In this document: positions 44,404 through 53,815 of the stretch, piece by piece
How the letters are laid out: each line of letters begins with the position of its first letter
How positions within the stretch are numbered: position 1 is the first letter of the stretch
Assembly (NCBI GenBank): GCA_030526195.1
Contig: JAUNDG010000002.1
Span: 99,228-163,227 of the forward strand
Length of the DNA stretch: 64,000 nucleotides
From: Lachnospiraceae bacterium
GTDB taxonomy: Bacteria; Bacillota; Clostridia; Lachnospirales; Lachnospiraceae
Reading direction: 5' to 3'
Program-made: the position numbers and the translations under genes
The notes under the pieces: model-generated
Database searches by the model: none
Told to the model about the DNA's origin: nothing
The model's input: only the letters and a program-made list of their open reading frames with translations

Positions 44404-45485
44404 CAGATGTCTGCTTCGGCGCCGGCTTCAGCGCTCTTGTCGGCCATATCGGTTAAGGGCAGGTCGCACTCAAGGCCGTGGGCTTCACGGACAAGGGCTT
44501 CGATATAGTTCATAGTATCCGGATTGTCTTCCAGATAATTCTTGGCATTCTCACGGCCCTGACCGATCTTAGTGCCCTGGAAGGCAAACCAGGAACCGCT
44601 CTTTTCAACAATACCGGCATCGACAGCCAGATCCAGGATATCGCCGGAACGGGAAATACCGCGGCCGAACATAATATCGAACATGGCTTCTCTGAAGGGC
44701 GGCGCCACCTTGTTCTTCACGATCTTGATCTTGGCTCTGTTACCGATCACATCACCGCCGGCCTTTAAGGTTTCGGTACGACGCACATCGATTCTGACAG
44801 AGGCATAGAACTTAAGGGCACGACCGCCGGTGGTGGTTTCCGGATTGCCGAACATGATACCAATCTTCTCACGCAGCTGGTTGATGAAGATAACGATACA
44901 CTTTGTCTTGCTGACAGTGGCTGTCAGTTTACGCAGCGCCTGGCTCATCAGACGAGCCTGAAGACCGACATGGGAATCACCCATATCGCCGTCGATTTCG
45001 GCCTGCGGTGTCAGAGCGGCAACGGAGTCCACAACGATGATGTCAACAGCACCGGAACGGACCATGGTCTCAGTGATCTCCAGAGCCTGTTCACCGGAGT
45101 CCGGCTGAGAAATGTACAGATTTTCAATATCAACACCGATATTACGGGCATAGAGCGGGTCAAGGGCATGCTCAGCATCAACGAAACCGGCGATACCGCC
45201 TCTCTTCTGAACCTCTGCCACCATATGCAGGGCGACGGTTGTCTTACCACTGGATTCCGGTCCGTAGATTTCAATGATACGGCCCTTCGGAATACCACCG
45301 ATGCCCAGGGCAAGGTCAAGTGACAGAGAGCCTGTGGGAACAGCCTCCACATTCATCTGGGCCTGCTGTTCACCTAATTTCATAACAGCTCCTTTGCCGA
45401 ATTCCTTTTCCAGATGGCCGATGGCTGCTTCTAATGCTTTTTCTTTTTCTTCTTTAAGTTTAGTCAGATTCTTATCTTCTTTCAC
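44403..45485 (-). CDS. recA: Recombinase RecA
   Basis: RecA forms filaments on single-stranded DNA, drives strand exchange and triggers LexA self-cleavage. The product is about 360 residues with Walker [12 protein letters not shown], the MAW-like region [12 protein letters not shown], Walker [15 protein letters not shown], the L2 loop region ([20 protein letters not shown] in parts) and a C-terminal acidic tail. The frame is open 16 codons upstream, but the GTG at 45485 follows AAAGGAG. The upstream codons overlap the promoter and LexA box, so they cannot be coding. Confidence 0.97.
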   Translation of the reverse strand: MKEDKNLTKLKEEKEKALEAAIGHLEKEFGKGAVMKLGEQQAQMNVEAVPTGSLSLDLALGIGGIPKGRIIEIYGPESSGKTTVALHMVAEVQKRGGIAGFVDAEHALDPLYARNIGVDIENLYISQPDSGEQALEITETMVRSGAVDIIVVDSVAALTPQAEIDGDMGDSHVGLQARLMSQALRKLTATVSKTKCIVIFINQLREKIGIMFGNPETTTGGRALKFYASVRIDVRRTETLKAGGDVIGNRAKIKIVKNKVAPPFREAMFDIMFGRGISRSGDILDLAVDAGIVEKSGSWFAFQGTKIGQGRENAKNYLEDNPDTMNYIEALVREAHGLECDLPLTDMADKSAEAGAEADI

Positions 45486-45501
45486 GATGATCTCCTTTAA
45501 G

Positions 45502-45515
45502 CGAACAAGTGTTCG
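45502..45515. promoter_or_regulatory. LexA (SOS) box of recA
   Basis: CGAACACTTGTTCG on the minus strand: exact CGAAC and GTTCG half-sites with a 4-base centre, matching the Gram-positive SOS box. It lies between the -10 and the Shine-Dalgarno of recA. No lexA gene is in the window. Confidence 0.85.
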
Positions 45516-45524
45516 TACAGTCAT

Positions 45525-45553
45525 ATAATACACATCTCATGGTGGCTTGTCAA
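45525..45553 (-). promoter_or_regulatory. Promoter of recA-recX
   Basis: On the minus strand TTGACA (45548-45553) and TATTAT (45525-45530) with a 17-base spacer. Confidence 0.85.
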
Positions 45554-45833
45554 TTGTCTGATGCCTGTTTTTTTCTCCTTTCTGCCATTTCATTTGCTGA
45601 CACCATAGTCAACTCGCTCAGCATGACAGGCACCTGATAAATTGCCGTACACACGTTATTTCTCTCTATTATTTAAAATCTGGCGCATTGCCGGTATCAC
45701 GATTTTATCCTATCCCCCAAAAGCACGACTCCCCTGCGGCAACCGCAGGGGAATTCAATCATACTTATTTTCTGTCAGATGATGATACGGATGGCGTATC
45801 ATCGCATCATTTTTACCGATCAGAGGGCTGCGA
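45554..45833. other. Gap between recA promoter and glgA
   Basis: About 280 bases. It contains the glgA hairpin at 45730-45752. The remainder, including 45560-45720, shows no open frame or convincing site. Confidence 0.5.
45730..45752 (-). terminator. Probable terminator of glgA
   Basis: A perfect 10-bp stem TCCCCTGCGG/CCGCAGGGGA with a 3-base loop about 80 bases past the glgA stop. On the minus strand GTCGTGCTTTTG follows, a weak T-tail. Confidence 0.6.
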
Positions 45834-47276
45834 TCAATAACCGCACATCCAGTCGTACATTTCCTGATATTTAAGGGCTGAGGCCTTCCAGGAATAATCG
45901 GCGTTCATGGCCTGCTTCACCAGCTGAGCCCAGTCATCCGGTCTGTCAAAGTAAACCTTTTCGGCATAGCGAACAACATTCATCATGTCATGCGCGTTGT
46001 AGTTGGTGAAGGAGAAGCCCGTACCGGACTTATCAAATTCATTGTAGGGCTGAACCGTATCCTTCAGACCGCCGGTCTCACGGACGATGGGCAGTGAGCC
46101 GTAACGCATGGCCATCATCTGGGACAGACCGCAGGGTTCAAAGGCGGACGGCATCAGGAAGGCATCGGAGCCGGCATAGATCATGTGAGCTACTTCTTCG
46201 CTGTAGTAGATGGCAGCCCCCACCTTGCCCGGATACTTGTCGGCAAAGTAACGGAACATATCTTCATAGCGCTGATCGCCGGTGCCCAGAACCGCAAACT
46301 GAACGTTGTCCTGAAGCATTTCCTCCATAACACAGGCAATAAGGTCAAAACCCTTCTGGTCTGTGAGACGAGACACGATACCGATCACCATGGCATCGCC
46401 CTCAGTGGACAGACCCATACGCTTCTGAAGCTCTTCCTTAACCTTCTTCTTATTGGACGGATCCTCAGCGGAGAAATGATACGGGATCATCTCATCCGTT
46501 TCCGGATTGAACACATCATAGTCAATGCCGTTGACGATACCCCGCAGATCGTGAGCGCGGGCTCTTAAAAGACCATCAAGACGTTCGCCGTAGTACGGTG
46601 TCTTGATTTCTTCAGCATAGGTAGCAGAAACCGTTGTCAGGGCATTGGCATATACCATACCGCCCTTCAGCATGTTGGCATCACGATGGAATTCCATCTT
46701 ATCCGGAGAGAAATAATACTCCGGCAGACCACTGACCTTCATAAACAGCGGCTTATCCCAGATACCCTGGAACTTCAGGTTATGGATGGTCATGATGGAC
46801 TTAATACCATGGAAGAAGCTGTTGCCCTGGAAAAAGCTGTTAAGGTAAACCGGGATAAAGCCGGTCTGCCAGTCATGGCAGTGGATAATGTCCGGACGGA
46901 AGCCCACCACCGGCAAAATGGACAGCACCGCCTTGCAGAAGAAGGCAAAGCGGCCAAGGTCTGTGGGCATACCCAGATACGGCTTTTCACGGCCCAGGTA
47001 TTCTTCATTATCAATGAAATAATAATGGACACCGTCATAATCACATTCCAGGATGCCCACATAGACATCTTTGCCGTCAATGTCCATGTAGAAAGAGGAA
47101 TGGAAAGTGGCTAAAGAACGCCATTTCGGATCCATGCAGCTGTAATACGGCATCACAACGCGGCAATCAAAATAAGCCTTATCGAGATACTTCGGCAGGG
47201 AACCCACAACGTCGGCCAGGCCGCCTGTTTTCAGGAACGGGGCACATTCGGAGGCTGCAAATAAAATATTCTTCAT
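45834..47276 (-). CDS. glgA: Glycogen synthase (ADP-glucose, GT5)
   Basis: Transfers glucose from ADP-glucose to a growing alpha-1,4-glucan. The 480-residue GT-B enzyme has the N-terminal ADP-glucose motif KTGGLADVVGSLP, the HCHDWQTGFIP acceptor region, GIVSRLTDQKGFDL, and the C-terminal SAFEPCGLSQMMAMRYG motif with the catalytic Glu. Length is normal for bacterial GlgA. No glgC, glgD, glgB or glgP is adjacent; the degenerate GH13 protein at 59671 is the only other glucan-type gene in the window. AAAGGAG precedes the ATG. Confidence 0.96.
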   Translation of the reverse strand: MKNILFAASECAPFLKTGGLADVVGSLPKYLDKAYFDCRVVMPYYSCMDPKWRSLATFHSSFYMDIDGKDVYVGILECDYDGVHYYFIDNEEYLGREKPYLGMPTDLGRFAFFCKAVLSILPVVGFRPDIIHCHDWQTGFIPVYLNSFFQGNSFFHGIKSIMTIHNLKFQGIWDKPLFMKVSGLPEYYFSPDKMEFHRDANMLKGGMVYANALTTVSATYAEEIKTPYYGERLDGLLRARAHDLRGIVNGIDYDVFNPETDEMIPYHFSAEDPSNKKKVKEELQKRMGLSTEGDAMVIGIVSRLTDQKGFDLIACVMEEMLQDNVQFAVLGTGDQRYEDMFRYFADKYPGKVGAAIYYSEEVAHMIYAGSDAFLMPSAFEPCGLSQMMAMRYGSLPIVRETGGLKDTVQPYNEFDKSGTGFSFTNYNAHDMMNVVRYAEKVYFDRPDDWAQLVKQAMNADYSWKASALKYQEMYDWMCGY

Positions 47277-47429
47277 ACGAATCTCCTTTCGATTGTGACG
47301 GTATACACATCATATAACAGATTCGGCACAAATTCCATTCAATAATCCTTTATCATAGCGCGCCCATCAAAGGTAAGGCATATGATAAAACATCCCATGG
47401 AACACAAACCCAATCAGCAAACATTTTCT

Positions 47430-49109
47430 CTAAGCCATCGCGTCCGGGGACATGGCTTTCATCTCCCGCGCGGCCTGACGCGTGGTGTCATTGATGATGG
47501 CCCCACCCAGAAGACGAGCCAGTTCATCCACGGAAGCTTCCTCATCAAGAGGTGTGATCTTCGTGGCGGCATGGTCATCCGCGATGTCTTTCACGATCGC
47601 ATAATGATGATCCGCCATGGCCGCGATCTGCGGTAAATGGGTGATGCAGATGGTCTGATGGGATCGACCCACCACCTTCAGCTTCTCCGCCGCCTTCTGA
47701 GCGGTGCGGCCGCTGATGCCGGTGTCGATCTCGTCAAAGATCAGCGTCCCCGTCTCGTCCTTATCGGCGAAAATGGTCCGAATGGCCAGCATGATACGGG
47801 ACAATTCACCGCCGGACGCCACTTTGCGCAGGGGCAAAAGCGGTTCGCCGGGATTGGTGGCGATCATGAATTCGATATCATCCTGCCCGTTATCCGTGCA
47901 GGTTTCTTTTTTAGAAAATGAAATCTCAAAATCAGCCCGGGCGAAATTAAGGTCCGCCAGCTGACCGGAGGCTTCCTTTTCGAAAATGCGGGCCGCTTCA
48001 AGACGAGCTTTCGTGAGCTTATCGGCACAGGCCTGTAAATGGTCTTCCGCCTGATGTAGCTCATTTTCCAAAGTAAGACGTCGGGCCGCGTAATCCATCA
48101 GGGCATCCCGTTCCCGTATCCGTTCTTCATAGGAGGCTTTAATGGCCTCCAGGGTCTGGCCGAAACGGGCCTTCAGCTTGTTGATGGTGTTGAGCCGCTC
48201 TTCCGTTTCCGCAAAGAGCTGAGGATCCTCTTCCAGATCCGACATATAACGGGACAGATCCCGGTTAAAATCATTGAGCAGACCATCGATGGTGGTCAGT
48301 GTCTCCGCCATGTCGGCCAGGGCTTCATCATAACGGACAATGCTTTCCAGCTCGTGAAGGGCCCGACCGATCTGTTCGCCGGCACCGGCCGCATCCTCAT
48401 AACCGCAGCGGCTGTAGATTTCCGCCACGGAAGACGTGAGCTGACGGGCATTGGACAGCTTTTTGTAAAGATGCTCCAGCTCCTCATCTTCATTGTCCTT
48501 AAGATCGGCATTTTCGATTTCCTCGATTTCGTAGCTGAGGAAATCAAGACGCCGGACACGCTCCTCTTCGTCCATTTCCGAATCCGCCAGCTGACGCCTC
48601 AGAGCCTTGCAGGTGCGGAAGGCTTCCGCCGTCTTACGGCGTAAAGATGCGATGGCATCACCGCCGAATTCATCCACCAAAGCCAGCTGGCTGGTGTTAT
48701 TGAGCAGCTGCTGGTTTTCATGCTGACCGTGGATCTCGATAAGCCCGGCCGTGCAGGCCCGGACCTGAGAAGCCGTCACCGTGGTGCCGTTGATGCGGTA
48801 CACGGAACGATTCCCGTCGATCTTCCGGGAAATGACGATCACGCCGTCTTCACTGTCGATGCCCCACTCCTCAAGAAGCGCCAGCAGAGCCTTGTTATCG
48901 GATTCAAACACCAGCTCCACCAGGGAGGGTTCATCCGCATCCTTCCGGACCTCCCGGCCGGTCCGGCCCCCCAGGGCCAGCTGAATGGAACCGATGATGA
49001 TGGATTTACCTGCACCGGTCTCACCGGTGAGCACCGTCAGACCGTCGGACAGATCCACATCGATTTCCCGGATCAGGGCTAAATTTTTGACATGCAGGTT
49101 TCGAAGCAT
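47430..49109 (-). CDS. recN: DNA repair protein RecN
   Basis: An SMC-like ATPase acting early in double-strand-break repair. It has about 559 residues with Walker A GETGAGKSI, a long coiled coil in the middle, and the C-terminal ABC half with GGELSRIMLAIR (signature) and LIFDEIDTGISG (Walker B). ITHLPQIAAMADHHY is the conserved H-loop region. The ATG at 49109 lies 2 bases after the argR stop behind AGAAGG. recN after argR is the standard Firmicute order. Confidence 0.95.
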   Translation of the reverse strand: MLRNLHVKNLALIREIDVDLSDGLTVLTGETGAGKSIIIGSIQLALGGRTGREVRKDADEPSLVELVFESDNKALLALLEEWGIDSEDGVIVISRKIDGNRSVYRINGTTVTASQVRACTAGLIEIHGQHENQQLLNNTSQLALVDEFGGDAIASLRRKTAEAFRTCKALRRQLADSEMDEEERVRRLDFLSYEIEEIENADLKDNEDEELEHLYKKLSNARQLTSSVAEIYSRCGYEDAAGAGEQIGRALHELESIVRYDEALADMAETLTTIDGLLNDFNRDLSRYMSDLEEDPQLFAETEERLNTINKLKARFGQTLEAIKASYEERIRERDALMDYAARRLTLENELHQAEDHLQACADKLTKARLEAARIFEKEASGQLADLNFARADFEISFSKKETCTDNGQDDIEFMIATNPGEPLLPLRKVASGGELSRIMLAIRTIFADKDETGTLIFDEIDTGISGRTAQKAAEKLKVVGRSHQTICITHLPQIAAMADHHYAIVKDIADDHAATKITPLDEEASVDELARLLGGAIINDTTRQAAREMKAMSPDAMA

Positions 49110-49113
49110 AGAC

Positions 49114-49569
49114 TTAACCTTCTCTGACACATTCGTACAGCTTTTGTCTTAAGATCTCCGCATCGTTGGGTGAGCGCAGGACGCACATCACCGTGTCATC
49201 GCCGGCGATACACCCCAGGATTTCCTGCCAGTCAAGAGAATCAAGGGCTGCCGCCAGGGCCATGGCCATGCCGGAAACCGTCTTGATCACGGCAATATTC
49301 AGGGAAATGTCCAGGGACACGTAGGCGTCCTTCAGCACCCGGGCATAACGGGAGGACAAAGCTGTGATGCCGCCCGGTGATACCATATACCGGGACTTAC
49401 CACCCATATAGGGGACTTTTTTCAGCTCCAGCTGACGGATGTCGCGGGACACCGTGGCCTGAGTGACCTGAAAACCATTTTCTTTCAGGCGCTCGGCCAG
49501 CTCCTCCTGGGTTTCAATATCTTCATTTCTGATAAGTTCAAGAATCTGCTGATGTCTGGCATTTTTCAT
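49114..49569 (-). CDS. argR: Arginine repressor ArgR/AhrC
   Basis: 151 residues. The N-terminal winged helix contains KNARHQQILELI and TQATVSRDIRQLELKKVP, and the C-terminal oligomerisation and arginine-binding domain contains the GCIAGDDTVMCVLR block, where the two Asp bind arginine. It senses arginine and controls its synthesis and breakdown. It lies between nadK (3 bases) and recN in the conserved cluster, away from any arg genes. Confidence 0.94.
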   Translation of the reverse strand: MKNARHQQILELIRNEDIETQEELAERLKENGFQVTQATVSRDIRQLELKKVPYMGGKSRYMVSPGGITALSSRYARVLKDAYVSLDISLNIAVIKTVSGMAMALAAALDSLDWQEILGCIAGDDTVMCVLRSPNDAEILRQKLYECVREG

Positions 49570-49572
49570 AGG

Positions 49573-50397
49573 TCAATTATTACCTAACTTTCTTCTCAGA
49601 GTTTCCAGGAAGCTTTCCTGTTTGATCTTAATAATCTTGGTTGAGGCTTTGGCCCGGCGGATCACGATCTCGTCCCCGGTCTCCACCCGGAAACCGACGG
49701 AACCGTCAAAATCCACCATTGCCCGTTCGGGATGCACCACACGGCCGGCCCCGATCCGCACACGGATTTCATCCGTATCCGGGAAAATGATGCTTCTGGC
49801 ATTCAAAGTATGAGGCGCCAGCGGGGTCATCAGGATCAGATCCGCTCTCGGGGAAACGATGGGGCTGCCCGCCGAAAGGGCGTAGCCCGTGGACCCTGTG
49901 GGGGTGGAAATGATCATGGCATCCGCCTGATAATTGGTCAGGAACGCCCCGTTGACATAGTTTTCAAACAAAATGATACGGGGACTGCCGTCCCGGGAAA
50001 TGACGATGTCATTGAGCGCCACGTCCGTGTAAACCTCCCGACCCTCGTGGAAAATGGAGCCGGTGAGCATCATACGTTTTTCCAGGGTATACTCATCATT
50101 GAGCAGACTGTCCAGCGCTTCATAGACACCCAACCGGTCCACCTCGGCCAGATACCCGAGGGTACCGAGATTGATGCCGATGAGCGGAATGTCGGCTGAC
50201 AGGGCCTTCTTGGCAGCTCGCAAAAGCGTGCCGTCACCGCCCAGCACCAGCCCGCACTCCGTCTCCGGGGTGATGGGATCCTCTTCTTCGCAGACATAAC
50301 AGGTGGCCCCTTTGTTCTCCAGATAAAACCGGATACGGGATGTCATATCATCCAGAGGATCCTTGGTTATGTTGCGGATAATGCAGAAATTCTTCAT
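49573..50397 (-). CDS. nadK: NAD kinase
   Basis: Makes NADP+ from NAD+. The product is about 274 residues with the signature GGDGTLLRAAK, the GINLGTLGYLAEV block and a C-terminal TPTGSTGYALSAGSPIV region that binds NAD. All are intact. Two ATG codons are close together; the second at 50397 has AGGA at better distance. The gap upstream to tlyA holds repeat copy D. Confidence 0.94.
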   Translation of the reverse strand: MKNFCIIRNITKDPLDDMTSRIRFYLENKGATCYVCEEEDPITPETECGLVLGGDGTLLRAAKKALSADIPLIGINLGTLGYLAEVDRLGVYEALDSLLNDEYTLEKRMMLTGSIFHEGREVYTDVALNDIVISRDGSPRIILFENYVNGAFLTNYQADAMIISTPTGSTGYALSAGSPIVSPRADLILMTPLAPHTLNARSIIFPDTDEIRVRIGAGRVVHPERAMVDFDGSVGFRVETGDEIVIRRAKASTKIIKIKQESFLETLRRKLGNN

Positions 50398-50465
50398 ACG
50401 CATCCTGCTGCTTTCTGTTTAAATCGCTGCTTGCGTCCCGGTCTTTGCCGGACAACATGAAAACG

Positions 50466-50522
50466 AGACAGGCGCTTAAGACTCTGCGTCTTTGAAGCGG
50501 GGGAATGCTTGATGAGGTTCAA
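50466..50522 (+). repeat. Dispersed repeat, copy D (right end only, 57 bp)
   Basis: It runs GACAGGCGCTTAAGACTCTG then CGTCTTTGAAGCGGGGGAAT and ends GGTTCAA. From CGCTTAAGAC onward, about 40 bases match copy A almost base for base, including the AAGAC/GTCTT inner stem. The left part of the repeat is missing; bases 50404-50465 show no clear similarity. It lies between nadK and tlyA. Confidence 0.78.
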
Positions 50523-50581
50523 AGACATATCCCTGTCAGGCACCCGGCTTTCTCAGCGATAAATGGTTTTGTGTGATGGTA

Positions 50582-51391
50582 TTACTTGTCGAGAGCCCCG
50601 TGAGCCTCCTCAACGCAGCGGGCCGCGTCTTCAACGCTCACGATCACGTCATCTACGGCGGGCTGCTTTTTCAGGAACACCAGATACTCGATGTTGCCCT
50701 CCGGGCCCTTTACCGGTGAATAGGTAAGACCCACCGGGGTGAGTTCTGCCTCAGCGGCATAACCCAGCACGTGCTCGATGACCTCACGGTGCACCGCCTT
50801 ATCACGGACCACACCATGCTTGCCCACCTTTTCCCGACCGGCCTCAAACTGAGGCTTGATCAGAGCCACGATTTCCCCGTCCTCAGCCAGGAGACTCGAC
50901 ACAGTCCCCAGCACCAGCTTCAGGGAAATGAATGACACATCGATGCTGGCCAGCCCCGCCGGATCCGGGATCTGCTCCGGTGTCACGTAACGGATGTTGG
51001 TCTTTTCCATACAGACCACCCGCTCGTCCGTCCGCAGCTTCCAGGCCAGCTGGCCGTATCCCACATCAATGGCATACACCTTCACCGCGCCGTTTTGCAG
51101 CATGCAATCCGTAAAACCGCCGGTGGAGGCTCCGATATCCAGACACACCTTGCCGGCGGGTGTCACCGGGAAGGTCTGCATCGCTTTTTCAAGTTTTAAA
51201 CCGCCGCGGCTCACATAAGCCAGAGTCTTACCCCTGACCTCGATCACGGCATTTTCGTCAAAAGTTGTGCCGGCCTTATCTTCCTTCACATCCCCCACAT
51301 ACACGATCCCGGCCATAATGAGTGCTTTGGCCTTTTCACGGGAGGCTGCCAGGCCCTTTTCAACCAGCAGAACGTCCAGTCTTTTTTTCAC
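50582..51391 (-). CDS. tlyA: TlyA family rRNA 2'-O-methyltransferase
   Basis: 269 residues. The N-terminal S4 RNA-binding domain reads KRLDVLLVEKGLAASREKAK (in parts), followed by an FtsJ-like methyltransferase domain with CLDIGASTGGFTDCML (SAM binding), VYAIDVGYGQLAWKLR and IDVSFISLKLV. Members methylate 16S and/or 23S rRNA cytidines and influence capreomycin sensitivity; haemolysin is an older name. Its stop-to-start relation with xseB (4-base overlap upstream) places it in the xseA-xseB-tlyA run. Confidence 0.93.
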   Translation of the reverse strand: MKKRLDVLLVEKGLAASREKAKALIMAGIVYVGDVKEDKAGTTFDENAVIEVRGKTLAYVSRGGLKLEKAMQTFPVTPAGKVCLDIGASTGGFTDCMLQNGAVKVYAIDVGYGQLAWKLRTDERVVCMEKTNIRYVTPEQIPDPAGLASIDVSFISLKLVLGTVSSLLAEDGEIVALIKPQFEAGREKVGKHGVVRDKAVHREVIEHVLGYAAEAELTPVGLTYSPVKGPEGNIEYLVFLKKQPAVDDVIVSVEDAARCVEEAHGALDK

Positions 51392-51612
51392 GTAAAGTCC
51401 TCTGTCGCCCCGTCGCCGCTGATGATCTGCATCTGCTTTTCGACGCGGTCGATCCTGTCATTCAAGTCTTTGAGCATTGCCATGCCCTTCTGATATAAAG
51501 AAAATGATTCTTCAAGAGCCAGCTCGTCATCTTCCAGGCGAGAGGCCATGTCATCCAGTACGGCAAAGCTTTCTTCAATTGTCATCTCAGAGTTTTCACT
51601 TGTCAATCCCAT
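51388..51612 (-). CDS. xseB: Exodeoxyribonuclease VII small subunit
   Basis: 74 residues, the usual size. The family core is SFAVLDDMASRLEDDELALEESF (quoted in parts: LDDMASRLEDDELAL, SLYQKGMAML). It binds XseA to form the single-strand exonuclease VII. The frame is open 20 codons upstream inside xseA, but the ATG at 51612 follows AGAGG and overlaps the xseA end by 17 bases. Confidence 0.93.
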   Translation of the reverse strand: MGLTSENSEMTIEESFAVLDDMASRLEDDELALEESFSLYQKGMAMLKDLNDRIDRVEKQMQIISGDGATEDFT

Positions 51613-52888
51613 TATTTTTTCCTCTTTCCTGAACAGCCTCCACACGGGCTGTGACAACGCCGTCAACGGCATGGATCTTCAGCTCATCATTTTCGGAAAT
51701 GTCCTTGACCGACCGCAGGGCCCGTCCCGATGGGGTGGCCACATAGGCATAGCCGGCCTTGAGACGATCCAGGGGATTGAGTCCCTTAAACCGGGTGAGG
51801 ATGAGACCAAAGCGACGACTCCGATTCTGAAGCTTCTGCTCCATACGACGGGTCAGCATCTCTTCCGTCCGTTCGTGACGACGCCGGGCGGCCTCAAGCC
51901 GGGCGATCATGGCCCGCTCCAGGCTCTCCTCCAGGTGCATCAGTCTCTGCCGTCGATCCCGCAGACGCCGCACCGGGCTTAAGAGTTCAAACCGGTTTTT
52001 CAGCTGCTTTGTGCGGTAAGCGGCCTTTGTTAAATGGCGCTGCATCCCGGCATTCAGCTTCTGGCGCACATGGGCGCAGCCGGCATCAAACTCGCGGATA
52101 TCAAAAACCGCCAGCTCCGCTGCGGCTGAAGGCGTGGGGGCCCGCAGGTCCGCCACATAATCGGCGATGGTGGTGTCCGTTTCATGTCCCACCGCGGAAA
52201 TGACGGGTGTCTGACAGTTAAAGATGGCCCGGGCCACCTCTTCTTCATTGAAGGCCCAGAGATCTTCATAGGAACCGCCGCCTCGCCCGATGATGATGAC
52301 ATCGAGATTCCGGGTGTCCATATAGGCCAGCGCCCGGCAAAGGGAGGCCGCCGCCCCTTCACCCTGCACCAGGGCCGGATAAAGGATGAGCTGCACATAC
52401 GGATTCCGCCGTTTTGAGATACTCTGGATATCCCGGACCGCGGCGCCGGTGGGGGCTGTGATCACGCCCACCCGGGATGCATACCGGGGAATCGGCTTCT
52501 TGTAGAGGGGATCGAACATCCCCATTTCCGAAAGCTCCGCCTTCAGCTTTAAAAACCGTTCATAAAGAAGACCGGCACCTTCCAGCTTAATGTCCTTGGC
52601 GTAAAGCTGATAGCTGCCGGTTTTTTCGTAAATATCCACCGTACCGCCGATGACCACCTTGTCGCCATCCTTCATGGGGAATGCCAGACCCTTCCGGTCC
52701 CCCCTGAACATGACGCAGTTCATGGCCCCTGCGGTATCCTTCAGAGAAAAATAAATATGTCCCGTGGAGTGATACTTGCAATTGCTCACTTCACCGCGGA
52801 CATAAAGGAAATTCAGGAGAATATCCTGCTCGAACATTCTCCTGATATAATGATTGACCTGCCCAACGGAGTAGATCGGTTTCTGCAT
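51596..52888 (-). CDS. xseA: Exodeoxyribonuclease VII large subunit
   Basis: 430 residues. The N-terminal OB-fold contains YVRGEVSNCKYHSTGHIYFSL (quoted in parts: GEVSNCKYHSTGH), then the catalytic region with VGVITAPTGAAVRDI, IIIGRGGGSYEDLWAFNEE and SAVGHETDTTIADYVADLRAPTPSAAAEL (in parts). A C-terminal coiled coil rich in Arg follows. All family motifs are intact. nusB lies 13 bases upstream and xseB overlaps. Confidence 0.96.
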   Translation of the reverse strand: MQKPIYSVGQVNHYIRRMFEQDILLNFLYVRGEVSNCKYHSTGHIYFSLKDTAGAMNCVMFRGDRKGLAFPMKDGDKVVIGGTVDIYEKTGSYQLYAKDIKLEGAGLLYERFLKLKAELSEMGMFDPLYKKPIPRYASRVGVITAPTGAAVRDIQSISKRRNPYVQLILYPALVQGEGAAASLCRALAYMDTRNLDVIIIGRGGGSYEDLWAFNEEEVARAIFNCQTPVISAVGHETDTTIADYVADLRAPTPSAAAELAVFDIREFDAGCAHVRQKLNAGMQRHLTKAAYRTKQLKNRFELLSPVRRLRDRRQRLMHLEESLERAMIARLEAARRRHERTEEMLTRRMEQKLQNRSRRFGLILTRFKGLNPLDRLKAGYAYVATPSGRALRSVKDISENDELKIHAVDGVVTARVEAVQERGKNNGIDK

Positions 52889-52901
52889 AATTCACTGCCT
52901 T

Positions 52902-53342
52902 TTAATGATTGGCGATGTGACCGAGCACACCGTTGATGAAAGCGGAGGAATCCGTGCCTCCAAATCGTTTGGCCAGCTCAACGGCTTCCGAGATGGCCAC
53001 ACCCTGGGGAATGGCCTCATCGAAGCAAAGCTCGTAGGTGCCAAGACGCAGGATAGCCAGATCCACTTTACCCATACGGGTTGTTTTCCAGCCCTTGGAG
53101 GCCTTGTTCAGCATCTCATCAATCTCAGTCAGATGAGATTTCAGACCTTCAAAACGCTGAGACAGATAAAGTCTGTCCATATCGGCCATTTCTTCAGAAG
53201 CGACATCTGCTGCTTCATCCTCGGCATCTCCGGCCGGATCGTCCAGATACAGACGGATCTGCTCCGGGATCTCGGCTTCATCGTTGAATTCGAGAAGAAA
53301 GACCATTTTAAAAAGATGTTCTCTCAGTTTTCTTCTGTTCAT
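52902..53342 (-). CDS. nusB: Transcription antitermination factor NusB
   Basis: 146 residues. NusB binds boxA RNA with S10 and supports rRNA antitermination. It starts [15 protein letters not shown], and the C-terminal half has [31 protein letters not shown] and [10 protein letters not shown], all diagnostic. An acidic insert ([18 protein letters not shown]) lies around residue 35-52. It follows the Asp23 gene after 8 bases. Confidence 0.95.
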   Translation of the reverse strand: MNRRKLREHLFKMVFLLEFNDEAEIPEQIRLYLDDPAGDAEDEAADVASEEMADMDRLYLSQRFEGLKSHLTEIDEMLNKASKGWKTTRMGKVDLAILRLGTYELCFDEAIPQGVAISEAVELAKRFGGTDSSAFINGVLGHIANH

Positions 53343-53350
53343 AATACGCT

Positions 53351-53737
53351 TTACTCTTTGCCCTTCGCCACATCTACATCGGCCACGCGCACGTTCACGG
53401 CACTGACCTCAAGACCTGTCATGCTTTCGACAGCTGTCTTGATACGTTCCTGTACCTGGGTGCTGACTTCAACGATCGAGAAGCCGTAACCGATATTGAG
53501 GACCACGCTGATCACGGCAGTGTCTTCTGCTGTTAATTCAACAGACACGCCGCTTCTTAAGTTCTTCATCCCCAGTCTGGCAATGATATCTTTTGTCAGA
53601 CCGTCGCCCATTGAAGCGACACCCTTGACTTCCATGGCTGCCAGGCCTGAAATGATGGCGATGACCTCTTCGGAGACCTTCACGCTGCCGACGGATTCAT
53701 TTTCACGAATGGTAAACATTGTACGCTTATCTGCCAT
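53351..53737 (-). CDS. Asp23/Gls24 family envelope stress protein
   Basis: 128 residues. The family core is [27 protein letters not shown] (in parts: [22 protein letters not shown]) followed by [20 protein letters not shown] and [22 protein letters not shown]. Members are small alkaline-shock-type proteins near the membrane or cell division machinery; exact function is unclear. GGAGG precedes the ATG. It heads the Asp23-nusB-xseA-xseB-tlyA run. Confidence 0.9.
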   Translation of the reverse strand: MADKRTMFTIRENESVGSVKVSEEVIAIISGLAAMEVKGVASMGDGLTKDIIARLGMKNLRSGVSVELTAEDTAVISVVLNIGYGFSIVEVSTQVQERIKTAVESMTGLEVSAVNVRVADVDVAKGKE

Positions 53738-53815
53738 AATATTTTACCTCCAAACTTGAGTCTCATTATATCAAAGCCCATGGGAAACCGCAATATTTTC
53801 GGCTGAAGGGAACAC

